22,126 nt of DNA from CAYZXK01 sp964482395 (GTDB lineage Bacteria; Planctomycetota; Phycisphaerae; UBA1845; Fen-1342). The DNA lies in assembly GCA_964482395.1 (NCBI GenBank), contig CAYZXK010000069.1:1-22126 (forward strand), given 5' to 3'. Both the position numbers and the translations under genes were made by a program. This document shows, in pieces, positions 1 through 7,278 of the stretch. A model generated the notes under the pieces. It ran no database searches. It was not told the origin of the DNA and saw only the letters and a program-made list of their open reading frames with translations. Every line of letters starts with the position of its first letter. Within the stretch, counting starts at the first letter, position 1.

Positions 1-1
1 C

Positions 2-325
2 GGGCTGGCCCTGGACCTGTCCCGCATTGTCGAAGCCTCCGGCTGCGGGGCGGTCGTGCCGGCCGACATGCTGGATGCCGCCATCCACCCCGATGCACTG
101 CGGCTGGCCCAGCGGGATGGGCGGCCGGCCCGCGAGCATGCCCTGCACGACGGCGAAGACTTCGAGCTGATTATCGCCGTCCCGCCGGAGGTGCGACCTG
201 AGCGGTGCCGGCGCCTGGGTCTGCTGCCGCTGGGACGAGTCACCCAGCCGTCGGGGTTGTTTCTGGAGCAGGCGGACGGCCGACAGGAGCCGATCGCAGC
301 TTGCGGCTGGGAGCATTTCCGGTGA
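2..325 (+). CDS. thiL: Thiamine-monophosphate kinase, C-terminal part (5' end outside window)
   Basis: ThiL phosphorylates thiamine monophosphate to the cofactor thiamine diphosphate in the cytoplasm, using ATP. The window opens inside the gene; the frame is open from base 2 and encodes the last 107 residues. The first residues read GLALDLSRI, the end of the family motif D-x-SDGL-x-x-DL. Further on comes ALHDGEDFELI, matching the conserved GGEDYEL-type segment that ends the AIRS/PurM-like C-terminal domain, followed by a typical short tail. The stop TGA at 323-325 overlaps the GTG start of tsaE, so the two are probably translationally coupled. thiC, another thiamine gene, lies about 7 kb away on the other strand and is not part of this operon. 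An internal ATG at 68-70 is not a credible start, because conserved sequence lies upstream of it. Confidence 0.88.
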   Translation, partial: GLALDLSRIVEASGCGAVVPADMLDAAIHPDALRLAQRDGRPAREHALHDGEDFELIIAVPPEVRPERCRRLGLLPLGRVTQPSGLFLEQADGRQEPIAACGWEHFR

Positions 326-789
326 AGCCCGACCTGGTTCGTACCACCCGCAGCCCGGCCCAGACCTTCGCCCTGGGCCAAGCCCTCGGGCAAATTTTGC
401 GAACCGGGGACTGCCTGGCATTGTCCGGGCCTTTGGGCAGCGGCAAGACGCAGTTCGTCAAGGGCCTGGCCGCGGGCCTGGGCTTGCCGGATGACGACCT
501 GGTGACCAGCCCCACCTTCGTCCTGGTCCGCCAGTACGCCGGGCGACTCAAGCTCTATCACATCGACGCATATCGGCTGCGCGACTCGGCAGAGCTGCTG
601 GCTCTGGGACTGGAGGAGATGCTAGAGGAGCCGGCGGCGGTGGTCGCGGTCGAATGGGCCGACCGGGTCGTCCAGGCGGTTCCAGACCGGGCGTGCTGGA
701 TCGAGATCGAGCACCGCGGGCCACGCTGCCGACGTGTACACTTGAGCTGGCCTGAGGCCGGTCGACTGGCGGGCCTGGCAACTCATTGA
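322..789 (+). CDS. tsaE: tRNA threonylcarbamoyladenosine biosynthesis ATPase TsaE
   Basis: TsaE is the small ATPase that works with TsaB and TsaD to place the t6A modification on A37 of ANN-decoding tRNAs. The 155-residue product has the usual family length (about 150-160). Visible motifs are the P-loop GPLGSGKT (residues 36-43), SPTF (63-66), the Y-H-x-D-x-YR segment (79-86) and EWADR (111-115), all diagnostic for the family. I chose the GTG at 322 because it overlaps the thiL stop by 4 bp (GTGA) and places the P-loop at the normal distance from the N-terminus. A longer reading from 205 would lie inside thiL. No partner (tsaB/tsaD) is in the window. Confidence 0.93.
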   Translation: MKPDLVRTTRSPAQTFALGQALGQILRTGDCLALSGPLGSGKTQFVKGLAAGLGLPDDDLVTSPTFVLVRQYAGRLKLYHIDAYRLRDSAELLALGLEEMLEEPAAVVAVEWADRVVQAVPDRACWIEIEHRGPRCRRVHLSWPEAGRLAGLATH

Positions 790-928
790 CCCCGGGAACC
801 CACTCCCGCCGCTGCAATTCCGATCCGTCGCAGTTTGGGTGCGGCCGGGGCCAGATGCCGCCCGACCTGCTGGCCGGGTCAACTACCAGCCCTTCGGCGA
901 TCGACGCCTTCAGTGGCATCAAACCGGT

Positions 929-1546
929 CTATGCGCCATCGCCGGGTACGCGGTAGGCAGATGGCATGGTCTCCTGAATCCAGTCCTCCATAGTCTGCGT
1001 CAAACTGGGCACGTCGGCCACCAGAATGGCCAGGTCGCGTGTCCAGCCATGGCGATCCTTGATCATGCCCGACAACACCGCGACGGTCTTAAAGCCGAAC
1101 GCTTCCAGCATCCTTACGGCACTCAGGTTGTCCTTGACCACTTGGCCTTGGAGCTTCTCCAGCCCGCGCTCCTCGGCCAGGGCGACCAGTTCGCGGGTCA
1201 TCAGGCCGCCCAGGCCGCGACCGCGGTGCGAGCGGGCCACGATCAAACGGATTTCGCCGACGTGCCGCATGCAAGCGTGGGGCATCAGGTGAAGGCTGCC
1301 GCTGGCAACCAGCCGCTGGTCGTCATGGGCGACCAGCGGAAGCACATTGTCCAGGTCGATTTGACTGGTCCAACGATGGACGGTGGCCGGATCGCAAACG
1401 TCGTCGCGCATGAAAACCCGGTCTTCCTCTGGCAAGGCCCGAAAAAAGGCCAGCAACTGGTTCTCGTCACTGGCTGTCAGCAGTCGGATGGTCACCAAGC
1501 CGCCGCCGCGGAGGGCGAGGGTTTTCGGGTAGTTATCAGTGATCAT
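929..1546 (-). CDS. GNAT-family N-acetyltransferase
   Basis: A 205-residue protein of the GCN5-related acetyltransferase fold, which transfers an acetyl group from acetyl-CoA to an amine; the substrate cannot be told from sequence. The acetyl-CoA-binding motif A is clear: GEIRLIVARSHRGRGLGG (residues 97-114), with the R-G-x-G-x-G pyrophosphate loop, followed by helix alpha3 and the motif-B segment N-L-S-A-V-R-M-L-E-A-F-G-F (140-152). The N-terminal 90 residues carry the variable acceptor-binding half. The ATG at 1546 has a good ribosome site (GGGAG, complement of 1555-1559) 8 nt upstream. It converges with tsaE. A low-confidence 84-codon frame (1550-1804, - strand, GTG start) would end 3 nt before this ATG, but I do not recognise its product. 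Confidence 0.88.
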   Translation of the reverse strand: MITDNYPKTLALRGGGLVTIRLLTASDENQLLAFFRALPEEDRVFMRDDVCDPATVHRWTSQIDLDNVLPLVAHDDQRLVASGSLHLMPHACMRHVGEIRLIVARSHRGRGLGGLMTRELVALAEERGLEKLQGQVVKDNLSAVRMLEAFGFKTVAVLSGMIKDRHGWTRDLAILVADVPSLTQTMEDWIQETMPSAYRVPGDGA

Positions 1547-1932
1547 CGCTTAGACTCCCGGAGGCGCATGGTCAACCCGGCTCCAGACCGGCCGGGCACC
1601 AATGACCCCACTGGCATCGTCGGGACGGCCCGTCCCATCGTACCAAACAGCACCCGGGTCGACTCGCGTCGGCCGGACCTCAGCCGCTTGTTCCTTAGCC
1701 GCTAACTTAGCCCGCCGGCGGACGCCGAACAAGCTCGGGTGGCTGCGTGCTAGCTGGTCCCGGGGGCGACGGGGACTGTCGTCGTGGGCAAAGCGGGATT
1801 TCACGACTGGGCGAGCGAGCCGTCACAGCGCTGATGCGTTGACCGCGGACAGTTTTTGAGCTAGCATCAAGTTTTTTACGGGGCAGGGACCCCGCAAAGG
1901 GCGCTTATGGCGGCTGTTAGGAACCCAATGCG
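1547..1932. other. Intergenic region between divergent GNAT and aminotransferase genes
   Basis: 386 bp without a convincing gene. It holds the aminotransferase promoter (1839-1867) and a leader hairpin, stem CGGGG/CCCCG at 1879-1883 and 1890-1894, just after the expected transcription start. A GTG-initiated frame on the - strand (1550-1804, 84 codons) ends with TAA just before the GNAT start, suggesting possible coupling. It has no ribosome site, no recognisable domain and is overlapped by another open frame on the opposite strand, so I treat it as unproven. Confidence 0.5.
1839..1867 (+). promoter_or_regulatory. Sigma-70-type promoter for aminotransferase-pckA
   Basis: TTGACC (1839-1844), a 17-nt spacer and TAGCAT (1862-1867) fit the vegetative consensus with optimal spacing. 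The predicted transcription start is near 1874, giving a leader of about 59 nt before the ATG at 1933. Confidence 0.6.
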
Positions 1933-3147
1933 ATGAGTATCAGTCAGATTGGAAGATCGATCAGCGAATCGGCGACCCTGAAACTCAATGAAACGGCCGC
2001 AATCCTGCGGGCCAAGGGCGAGCCGGTCATTCACCTGGGCGGGGGCGAACCCAAGAGCAAGCCGCCCATCGACGCGCTGGTGACTGCCTCGGCACTGCTC
2101 GGCTCGGGCGAACTCCGCTACACGCCGGCCGACGGCATCCCCGCCCTCAAGAAAGCCGTCATTCGCTACACCGAAGAGTACTACGAGCGGCATGTCGAGC
2201 CGGAGAACGTGATTTGTTCGGGCGGTGCCAAACAGGCCATAATGGTGGCCCTGCAAGCCATTCTCAATCCGCAGGAGGAAGTGATCTTTCCGGCTCCCTA
2301 CTGGGTGAGCTATCCGGAGATGGCCAAGTTGTGCGGAGCGGTCGGGGTGCCGGTCTACCCTTCGGACGGGAGCTTCTACCCCCGCCTGGCGGACATCGAG
2401 CAGAAGGTCGGCCCGTATACCAAGGCCGTGATCATCAACAGTCCCAACAATCCGACCGGGGCGATGTACTCCGAGCAGTTCATCGCCGAGATCGTGGAGT
2501 TCTGCGAGAAGCGCGGCCTCTACCTGATCATGGATGACATCTACCATCGGCTGATCTTCGACGGTCGCCAGCCGATCAATTGCTACAAGTACGCCAAGGA
2601 CCTCTCGGAGGACTCCAGGCTGATCGTGGTCAACGGAGTGTCCAAGCAGTACGCGATGACCGGCTTCCGCATCGGCTGGGCGATCGCCAACCGGAATCTG
2701 GTCCGGGTGATGACCAACATTCAGAGTCATCAGACTTCGGGGCCGTCGGTCCTGTGTCAGCAGGCCGCGGTCGGAGCGCTGACGGGAGTGCAATCCAGCG
2801 TGGAGAGCCTGCGGGTGACGCTGGAGAACAATCGCAACGTGCTGGTCGACCGGCTGAAGACCTTCCGGGGCGTCAAGGTGCACAAACCGGACGGTACTTT
2901 CTACTGCTTCGCGGACTTCAGCGCCTATAACAAGAGCTCGCAGAAGCTGGCTCAGCTCCTGCTGGAGAAGGTTCGGGTGCTGGTGATGCCCGGAGTCGAG
3001 TTCGGGATGGACGGCTACTTGCGCATCAGCTTCTGCGGCACGGTCAAGGACATCACCGAGGGCATCGAGCGGATGAAGTGGGTGCTGGACCCCGAAGCGC
3101 CGAACGAGCTGTACATTGGAAACCGCAAACTGGTCCGCGACTGGTGA
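1933..3147 (+). CDS. Class I PLP aminotransferase (aspartate/aromatic or prephenate type)
   Basis: A 404-residue fold-type I aminotransferase, probably exchanging amino groups between aspartate and 2-oxoglutarate. Some members of this subgroup also act on prephenate or aromatic acids, and sequence alone does not decide. Motifs in order: RYTPADGIPALKKA (Gly-rich substrate loop), PYWVSYPEM, SPNNPTGAMYS (the NNPTG begins near residue 172), DDIYHRL, and the PLP-lysine signature NGVSKQYAMTGFRIGWA with Lys about 238. SFCG near the C-terminus carries the usual substrate-carboxylate region (R-I-S-F). The start at 1933 follows AGGAA about 11 nt upstream; an ATG at 1928 is out of frame. Next downstream is pckA on the same strand, so the pair could feed aspartate-derived oxaloacetate to PEP. 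Confidence 0.9.
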   Translation: MSISQIGRSISESATLKLNETAAILRAKGEPVIHLGGGEPKSKPPIDALVTASALLGSGELRYTPADGIPALKKAVIRYTEEYYERHVEPENVICSGGAKQAIMVALQAILNPQEEVIFPAPYWVSYPEMAKLCGAVGVPVYPSDGSFYPRLADIEQKVGPYTKAVIINSPNNPTGAMYSEQFIAEIVEFCEKRGLYLIMDDIYHRLIFDGRQPINCYKYAKDLSEDSRLIVVNGVSKQYAMTGFRIGWAIANRNLVRVMTNIQSHQTSGPSVLCQQAAVGALTGVQSSVESLRVTLENNRNVLVDRLKTFRGVKVHKPDGTFYCFADFSAYNKSSQKLAQLLLEKVRVLVMPGVEFGMDGYLRISFCGTVKDITEGIERMKWVLDPEAPNELYIGNRKLVRDW

Positions 3148-3149
3148 GC

Positions 3150-3200
3150 CAACCCCCGTCGGTGGCGGTGACCGACCAGTCTCAAGCCGAGGGGGGGTTG
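3150..3200. repeat. Nested inverted repeat between aminotransferase gene and pckA
   Basis: An outer 8-bp inverted repeat (CAACCCCC at 3150-3157 with GGGGGTTG at 3193-3200) encloses an inner hairpin, GTCGGT/ACCGAC at 3158-3163 and 3171-3176 with a 7-nt loop. It begins 2 nt after the aminotransferase stop. There is no T-tract, so it is not a standard intrinsic terminator. It may be an RNA-processing or stability element. Confidence 0.5.
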
Positions 3201-3234
3201 CAGGCCCGGCCGCGACCGGAAAACGGAGCTGCTC

Positions 3235-4887
3235 ATGAAATACCTGGAATTCGACACCCCCGCGACCAAGCAGGCTGGCGACTGGGCCAGTGAGCATGGG
3301 CTTCACAACCTCGGGCTGGCCTATCTGAAGCGGGTATTCTGGAATCTGCCGGTCAGCGCCCTGTATGAAGAGGCGATCTTCCGCAATGAGGGACATCTCA
3401 CCACGGGGGGCGCGCTGGTGGTCGAGACCGGCCAGCACACCGCCCGGGCCGCCGGCGACAAGTTCATCGTTCGGGAAGACTCCACCGAAGGCCAGATCTG
3501 GTGGGGCGAATACAACCGTCCCTTCAGCCTGGACAAGTTCAACACGCTGCTGACTCGCATCCAGGCCTACCTCTATGGAAAGGAGCTGTTCGTGCAGGAC
3601 GGTTATGCCGGGGCGGACCCCGCTCACCGCCTGCCCATCCGGGTGATAACCGAGCGAGCCTGGCACAGCCTCTTTGCGCGCAACATGTTCCTGTCGGTCG
3701 CGAGCCAGGCGGAGGCCCGCCAGCATGTGCCGGACTTCACCATCCTGGCCTTGCCCGCCTTCAAATGCGACCCGCGGATCGACGGCACCCGCACTGAGAC
3801 CGCCATCCTGATCAACTTCGCTCAGCGGCTGGCCGTCATCTGCAACAGCGCTTATGCCGGCGAGATCAAGAAGAGCGTATTCACCATCCTGAACTTCCTG
3901 CTGCCCAATGAGGGGGTGCTGGCCATGCACTGCTCGGCCAACGTCGGGGCCGGCGGAGATGTGGCTCTGTTTTTCGGACTCTCCGGCACCGGCAAGACCA
4001 GCCTCTCGGCCGACCCCAAGCGGCGACTGATCGGCGACGACGAGCACGGCTGGAGCGACGAGGGAATTTTCAATTTCGAGGGCGGCTGCTACGCCAAGGT
4101 GATCCGGCTCTCGGCCGAGCACGAGCCGCAGATCTACGCCTGCACCAGCCGCTTCGGCACCATCCTGGAAAACGTGATCTACGATCTGACCACCCGCAAG
4201 ATCGACCTGAATGACGACCGGATCACCGAGAATACCCGGGCTTCGTATCCGCTGGAGTTCATCCCCAACGTCGTGGACGAGAAGATGACCTGCACTCATC
4301 CCAAGAACGTCATCTTCCTGACCTGCGACGCCTCCGGCGTGCTGCCGCCCATATCCCGGTTGAGCCCGCAGCAAGCCATGTATCATTTCATCAGCGGCTA
4401 TACCTCCAAGATCGCCGGGACCGAGATCGGCCTGGGCGTGCAGCCGCAGATCACCTTCAGCGCCTGCTTTGGCGCCCCGTTCATGGTCCATCACCCCTTC
4501 AAGTACGCCGACCTACTGCGCAATAAGATGGCCAAGCACGGCGTGACCTGCTGGCTGGTCAACACCGGCTGGACCGGCGGCCCGTTCGGGGTCGGCAAAC
4601 GGATCAGCATCCACCACACGCGAAGCCTGCTGAGCGCGGCCCTGGAGGGCAAACTCAGCGACGTGAAGTACCGCAAAGACAAGCTGTTCGGCTTCGAGGT
4701 TCCCACCGCCTGCCCGGACGTACCGCCGGAGGTCCTGGATCCCGCCAACACCTGGGCCAATAAAGACGAGTACTGGAAGAAGTACGACGCCTTGGCAGCC
4801 CGATTCATCGAGAACTTCAAGCTCTACGCCAGCGGTTGCCCCGAGGAGGTCTGCAAAGCCGGGCCCAAACGCTTGTCGAACCTCTGA
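3235..4887 (+). CDS. pckA: Phosphoenolpyruvate carboxykinase (ATP)
   Basis: Converts oxaloacetate and ATP to phosphoenolpyruvate, CO2 and ADP, the entry step of gluconeogenesis from C4 acids. The 550-residue product has the family length (about 530-550). Diagnostic elements are the kinase-1a P-loop GLSGTGKT (248-255), the kinase-2 metal site LIGDDEHGW (265-273) followed by FNFEGGCYAK, and the conserved NTGWTGGPFGVGKRI segment near residues 442-456. These place it in the ATP-using family, not the GTP-using one. The ATG at 3235 has an appropriately spaced GGAG upstream. It lies 87 bp after the aminotransferase on the same strand and is probably cotranscribed. An 872-codon open frame on the opposite strand is a shadow of these two genes. 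Confidence 0.97.
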   Translation: MKYLEFDTPATKQAGDWASEHGLHNLGLAYLKRVFWNLPVSALYEEAIFRNEGHLTTGGALVVETGQHTARAAGDKFIVREDSTEGQIWWGEYNRPFSLDKFNTLLTRIQAYLYGKELFVQDGYAGADPAHRLPIRVITERAWHSLFARNMFLSVASQAEARQHVPDFTILALPAFKCDPRIDGTRTETAILINFAQRLAVICNSAYAGEIKKSVFTILNFLLPNEGVLAMHCSANVGAGGDVALFFGLSGTGKTSLSADPKRRLIGDDEHGWSDEGIFNFEGGCYAKVIRLSAEHEPQIYACTSRFGTILENVIYDLTTRKIDLNDDRITENTRASYPLEFIPNVVDEKMTCTHPKNVIFLTCDASGVLPPISRLSPQQAMYHFISGYTSKIAGTEIGLGVQPQITFSACFGAPFMVHHPFKYADLLRNKMAKHGVTCWLVNTGWTGGPFGVGKRISIHHTRSLLSAALEGKLSDVKYRKDKLFGFEVPTACPDVPPEVLDPANTWANKDEYWKKYDALAARFIENFKLYASGCPEEVCKAGPKRLSNL

Positions 4888-4900
4888 CCGTGTGACAAGC
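4871..4900. other. Stem-loop spanning the pckA stop codon
   Basis: GCTTGTC (4871-4877) and GACAAGC (4894-4900) are perfect 7-bp inverted arms with a 16-nt loop containing the pckA TGA. No T-tract follows, so it is at best a Rho-dependent or processing structure. Confidence 0.4.
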
Positions 4901-5162
4901 CCGACCGCCATCGTTACGGACTGGTTGAAAGCGCGACGACTCGGAGCCCGAGGCGTAAGCGGCGAACCGAACCGAGGCCGGAGCGTGACGACGTTTCGAA
5001 CTTAGGCGGCTCCGTGGCCCGGGTGGGCGGGCGACGCAGGCGCGCATGGTGGAGGATGATTCCGGCGCGCAACCGGCGTTGCGCCCGCGGCAGGGTCCGG
5101 GCCCATGCAGGCGGCGACGGTGCCTGGGCCTCGGCCTGCGGTCGCTCGGCGTGGGAAGCTGG

Positions 5163-5190
5163 TTGACCCGAATCGGCGCGGTCGCATAAT
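5163..5190 (+). promoter_or_regulatory. Sigma-70-type promoter for the fumarase operon
   Basis: TTGACC (5163-5168), a 16-nt spacer and CATAAT (5185-5190). The predicted start near 5197 leaves a leader of about 45 nt before the ATG at 5241. Confidence 0.6.
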
Positions 5191-5231
5191 GGTACGGACA
5201 GGCGTGGAGTAAGCTGTACTTGCCCGAGCGC

Positions 5232-5235
5232 GAGG
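5232..5235 (+). promoter_or_regulatory. Ribosome binding site that favours the ATG at 5241
   Basis: GAGG lies 5 nt before ATG 5241 but only 2 nt before ATG 5238. An upstream TTG at 5220 has its own GGAG (5206-5209) at a 10-nt distance, so it remains a weaker alternative. Confidence 0.4.
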
Positions 5236-5240
5236 CGATG

Positions 5241-6137
5241 ATGCAGGATATCACTGAAAACATAGTGGAGCTGATCCGGTCCACTTCGACTGATCTGTCG
5301 CCGGACGTTGAGCAGGCTCTGGAAGAAGCCCGCCGGCAGGAAGCCCCGGGTTCTGCGGCTGAGGGGGCGCTCCAGACGATCCTGGAGAACGTCCGTCTGT
5401 CGCGGGCCAGCGGGCGGCCGATCTGCCAGGACACCGGCACGCCGATCTTCTACCTGTGGCACCCGGAGGGTTGGTCCCAGCGCAGGCTGCGTGAGCAGGT
5501 GCACCGTGCGGTCCGGGTGGCTACCGAGCGGGCATACCTGCGGCCGAACGCCGTCGGCGCCCTGTCCGGCAAGAACAGCGGGGACAATACCGGGATCGAT
5601 TTCCCGACCCTGCACTTTGAGGAGTGGGACCAGGCGCATCTGCGGGTGGGATTGATCCTCAAGGGGGGCGGGTCGGAGAACTGCGGGTGCCAGTACAGTA
5701 TCCCATCTGAGGAATTCGAGGCCAGCCGGGATCTAGCGGGGGTACGCAAAGCGGTTCTGGACGCGGCCTATCGGGCCCAGGGTTTCGGGTGCGCGCCGGG
5801 AGTGCTGGGGGTGGGGATCGGCGGCGACCGGGCCTCCGGCATGATCAAAGCGAAGGAACAGCTTTTCCGTCCATTGGGGGACAGGAACCCCGATCCAACC
5901 CTGGATAAGCTGGAAAAACAACTGCACCGCGAGATCAACCAGCTCGGGATCGGGCCGATGGGCTTCGGCGGCAAGACCACTGTTCTGGGCGTGAAAATGG
6001 CCGAGCTGCATCGCCTGCCAGCCTCGTTCTTCGTGTCCATCGCCTACATGTGCTGGGCAGACCGCCGAAAGATGATGACCGTCGAAAACGGCAAGGCGAC
6101 GATAATCGAACCGCAATGGCAGGACGTGCAAGGCTGA
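5241..6137 (+). CDS. Class I fumarate hydratase, alpha subunit
   Basis: Catalytic subunit of the oxygen-sensitive [4Fe-4S] fumarase, which interconverts fumarate and malate in the TCA cycle. It belongs to the two-gene form also used by L-tartrate dehydratase; TCA-type neighbours (PEP carboxykinase, aminotransferase) favour fumarase. The 298-residue product (from 5241) carries ICQDTGTPIFY (Cys62), GGGSENCGCQYSIP (Cys148/Cys150) and GFGCAPGVLGVGIGG (Cys184), the expected cluster-ligand regions, and GPMGFGGKTTVLGVK, a hallmark of the family. The substrate-binding N-terminal part starts at a typical position if translation begins at 5241; 5238 and TTG 5220 are alternatives in the same frame. The beta subunit follows after 110 bp. 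Confidence 0.92.
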   Translation: MQDITENIVELIRSTSTDLSPDVEQALEEARRQEAPGSAAEGALQTILENVRLSRASGRPICQDTGTPIFYLWHPEGWSQRRLREQVHRAVRVATERAYLRPNAVGALSGKNSGDNTGIDFPTLHFEEWDQAHLRVGLILKGGGSENCGCQYSIPSEEFEASRDLAGVRKAVLDAAYRAQGFGCAPGVLGVGIGGDRASGMIKAKEQLFRPLGDRNPDPTLDKLEKQLHREINQLGIGPMGFGGKTTVLGVKMAELHRLPASFFVSIAYMCWADRRKMMTVENGKATIIEPQWQDVQG

Positions 6138-6247
6138 CAGTGGTCGATGAAGCGAGAAAGATGCCGCTGGTGGGAAGCCGGCGACCAGTCGGGGCCGACG
6201 GCTTTTCGGGTTGTGGGGTCTGACCGCCTCAAGCTGAGGGTTGATCA

Positions 6248-6886
6248 ATGTTTATCCGGCTGACTATTCCGATTGGCGAGCAGGACGTGCGTCGGTTGCA
6301 CATTGGCGATCAGGTGCTGCTGACGGGCGTAGTGTTCACTGGTCGCGACGCGGCCCATAAGTACATGAAAGAGAACTTCATCAAGGGCTCCTGCCCCGAG
6401 AGTGAGCGGCCTTTGTACGAAATCCTGAGAAAAAGGCTGGCCGGCGGCGTGATCTACCACTGCGGGCCGGTGGTCCGCAAGCGGCCGGATGGCAAGTACG
6501 AGTTCGTCGCCGCCGGCCCGACTACCAGCATCCGCGAGGAACCATACCAGGCCGACGTCATCAAGCACTTCGGCCTGCGGGGCATCATCGGCAAAGGCGG
6601 CATGGGGCAGCGGACCCTGGAAGCCTGCCGGCAGTACGGGGCGGTCTATCTGCACGCGGTCGGCGGCGCTGCCACCCTCATCGCCGATAGCGTCAAGGAA
6701 GTGCTGGACGTGCACAAGCTAGAGTTCGGCGTGCCCGAGGCCTTCTGGCAAATCCGGGTCGAAGATTTCCCCTGCGTGGTAACCATGGACAGCCACGGGG
6801 AGAGCCTGCACGACCGGGTCCGGGCAGCGTCGCAGCAGAAGCTGGCAGAACTGCTGGCAGCAAGGGGTTGCTCGCCGGCCAGCTAG
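6248..6886 (+). CDS. Class I fumarate hydratase, beta subunit
   Basis: The swivelling second subunit of the [4Fe-4S] fumarase/tartrate dehydratase; with the alpha subunit it forms the active site. The 212-residue product has the normal length. Conserved segments are VVFTGRDAAHKYM (about 28-40), GVIYHCGPVVRK (66-77), AAGPTTSIRE, IIGKGGMG and a late VEDFPCVV. The ATG at 6248 has a GAGGG-type site 8 nt upstream. The gap to the alpha gene (6138-6247) is longer than usual for this pair and contains AAGCCG...CGGCTTTT (around 6174-6198), a weak hairpin that could tune the subunit ratio. No other gene follows on this strand. Confidence 0.93.
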   Translation: MFIRLTIPIGEQDVRRLHIGDQVLLTGVVFTGRDAAHKYMKENFIKGSCPESERPLYEILRKRLAGGVIYHCGPVVRKRPDGKYEFVAAGPTTSIREEPYQADVIKHFGLRGIIGKGGMGQRTLEACRQYGAVYLHAVGGAATLIADSVKEVLDVHKLEFGVPEAFWQIRVEDFPCVVTMDSHGESLHDRVRAASQQKLAELLAARGCSPAS

Positions 6887-7278
6887 CAAAAATAACCACC
6901 TGCTCTCGGGTCCCGGAGCCGCCACCAGCGGACGGTCGGGCCGGAGCCACAGGGCGGGGGCCAGGCGGTCCGGCACAACTGCTTGACAAGAATGGCGGGT
7001 GTGGCGCCCGCCGCACCCCGGAGATCCCCAGCCATATGCCGACTGGCGCACCGCGGGATCGATGACCGCATACTGAGGGTGCCGGTGCCACTGGAGCGAT
7101 GCGTCAACAGCCGGTGCGGAAGGAGCGCACCGCGCCACGGCGCAGGTCAGCCAGCAACCGGGCGCGGTCCCCGGCAAAACCGTCGGGGCCCGGGCACGAA
7201 GCGGCGTGGCACCCCGGCGGGGCGAAGTGCGGTTTGCGGCACAACTACCGGCGTCCTGGGCGCGAAATCGGAACCCGA
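6887..7278. other. Intergenic region between convergent fumarase and thiC genes
   Basis: 392 bp between two 3' ends. Several open frames cross it on both strands, but none has a recognisable product or ribosome site. The only structure I see is a 6-bp hairpin, GGCGGG/CCCGCC at 6994-6999 and 7007-7012 with a 7-nt loop, which lacks a T-tract on either strand. Confidence 0.5.

Larger units (their letters stand above)
4888..5240. other. Intergenic region upstream of fumarase genes
   Basis: About 350 bp with no gene I can support. In order it holds the tail of the pckA stem-loop, a CTCGG-AGC-CCGAG hairpin at 4940-4952 inside a block rich in repeated words (CGACGAC and CGGAGC, each twice within 4935-4992), a strong hairpin GCGCAAC-CGGC-GTTGCGC at 5067-5084, and the fumarase promoter at 5163-5190. 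The 4931-5000 block resembles the short palindromic repeats scattered between genes in many bacteria, but only one copy is in this window. I found no tRNA-like fold. Confidence 0.45.

Noticed and set aside
1876..4494. 872-codon open frame on the - strand
   Set aside because: It lies wholly opposite the aminotransferase and pckA genes, whose products are unmistakable. The predicted protein is a GC-rich antisense shadow with no family features.
4900..5160. Possible tRNA or structured RNA upstream of the fumarase genes
   Set aside because: Hairpins exist but no cloverleaf, T-loop or known riboswitch core could be assembled.
6983..6988. TTGACA, a perfect -35 hexamer in the fumarase-thiC gap
   Set aside because: No -10-like sequence at 16-18 nt on the + strand, and no gene downstream on that strand.
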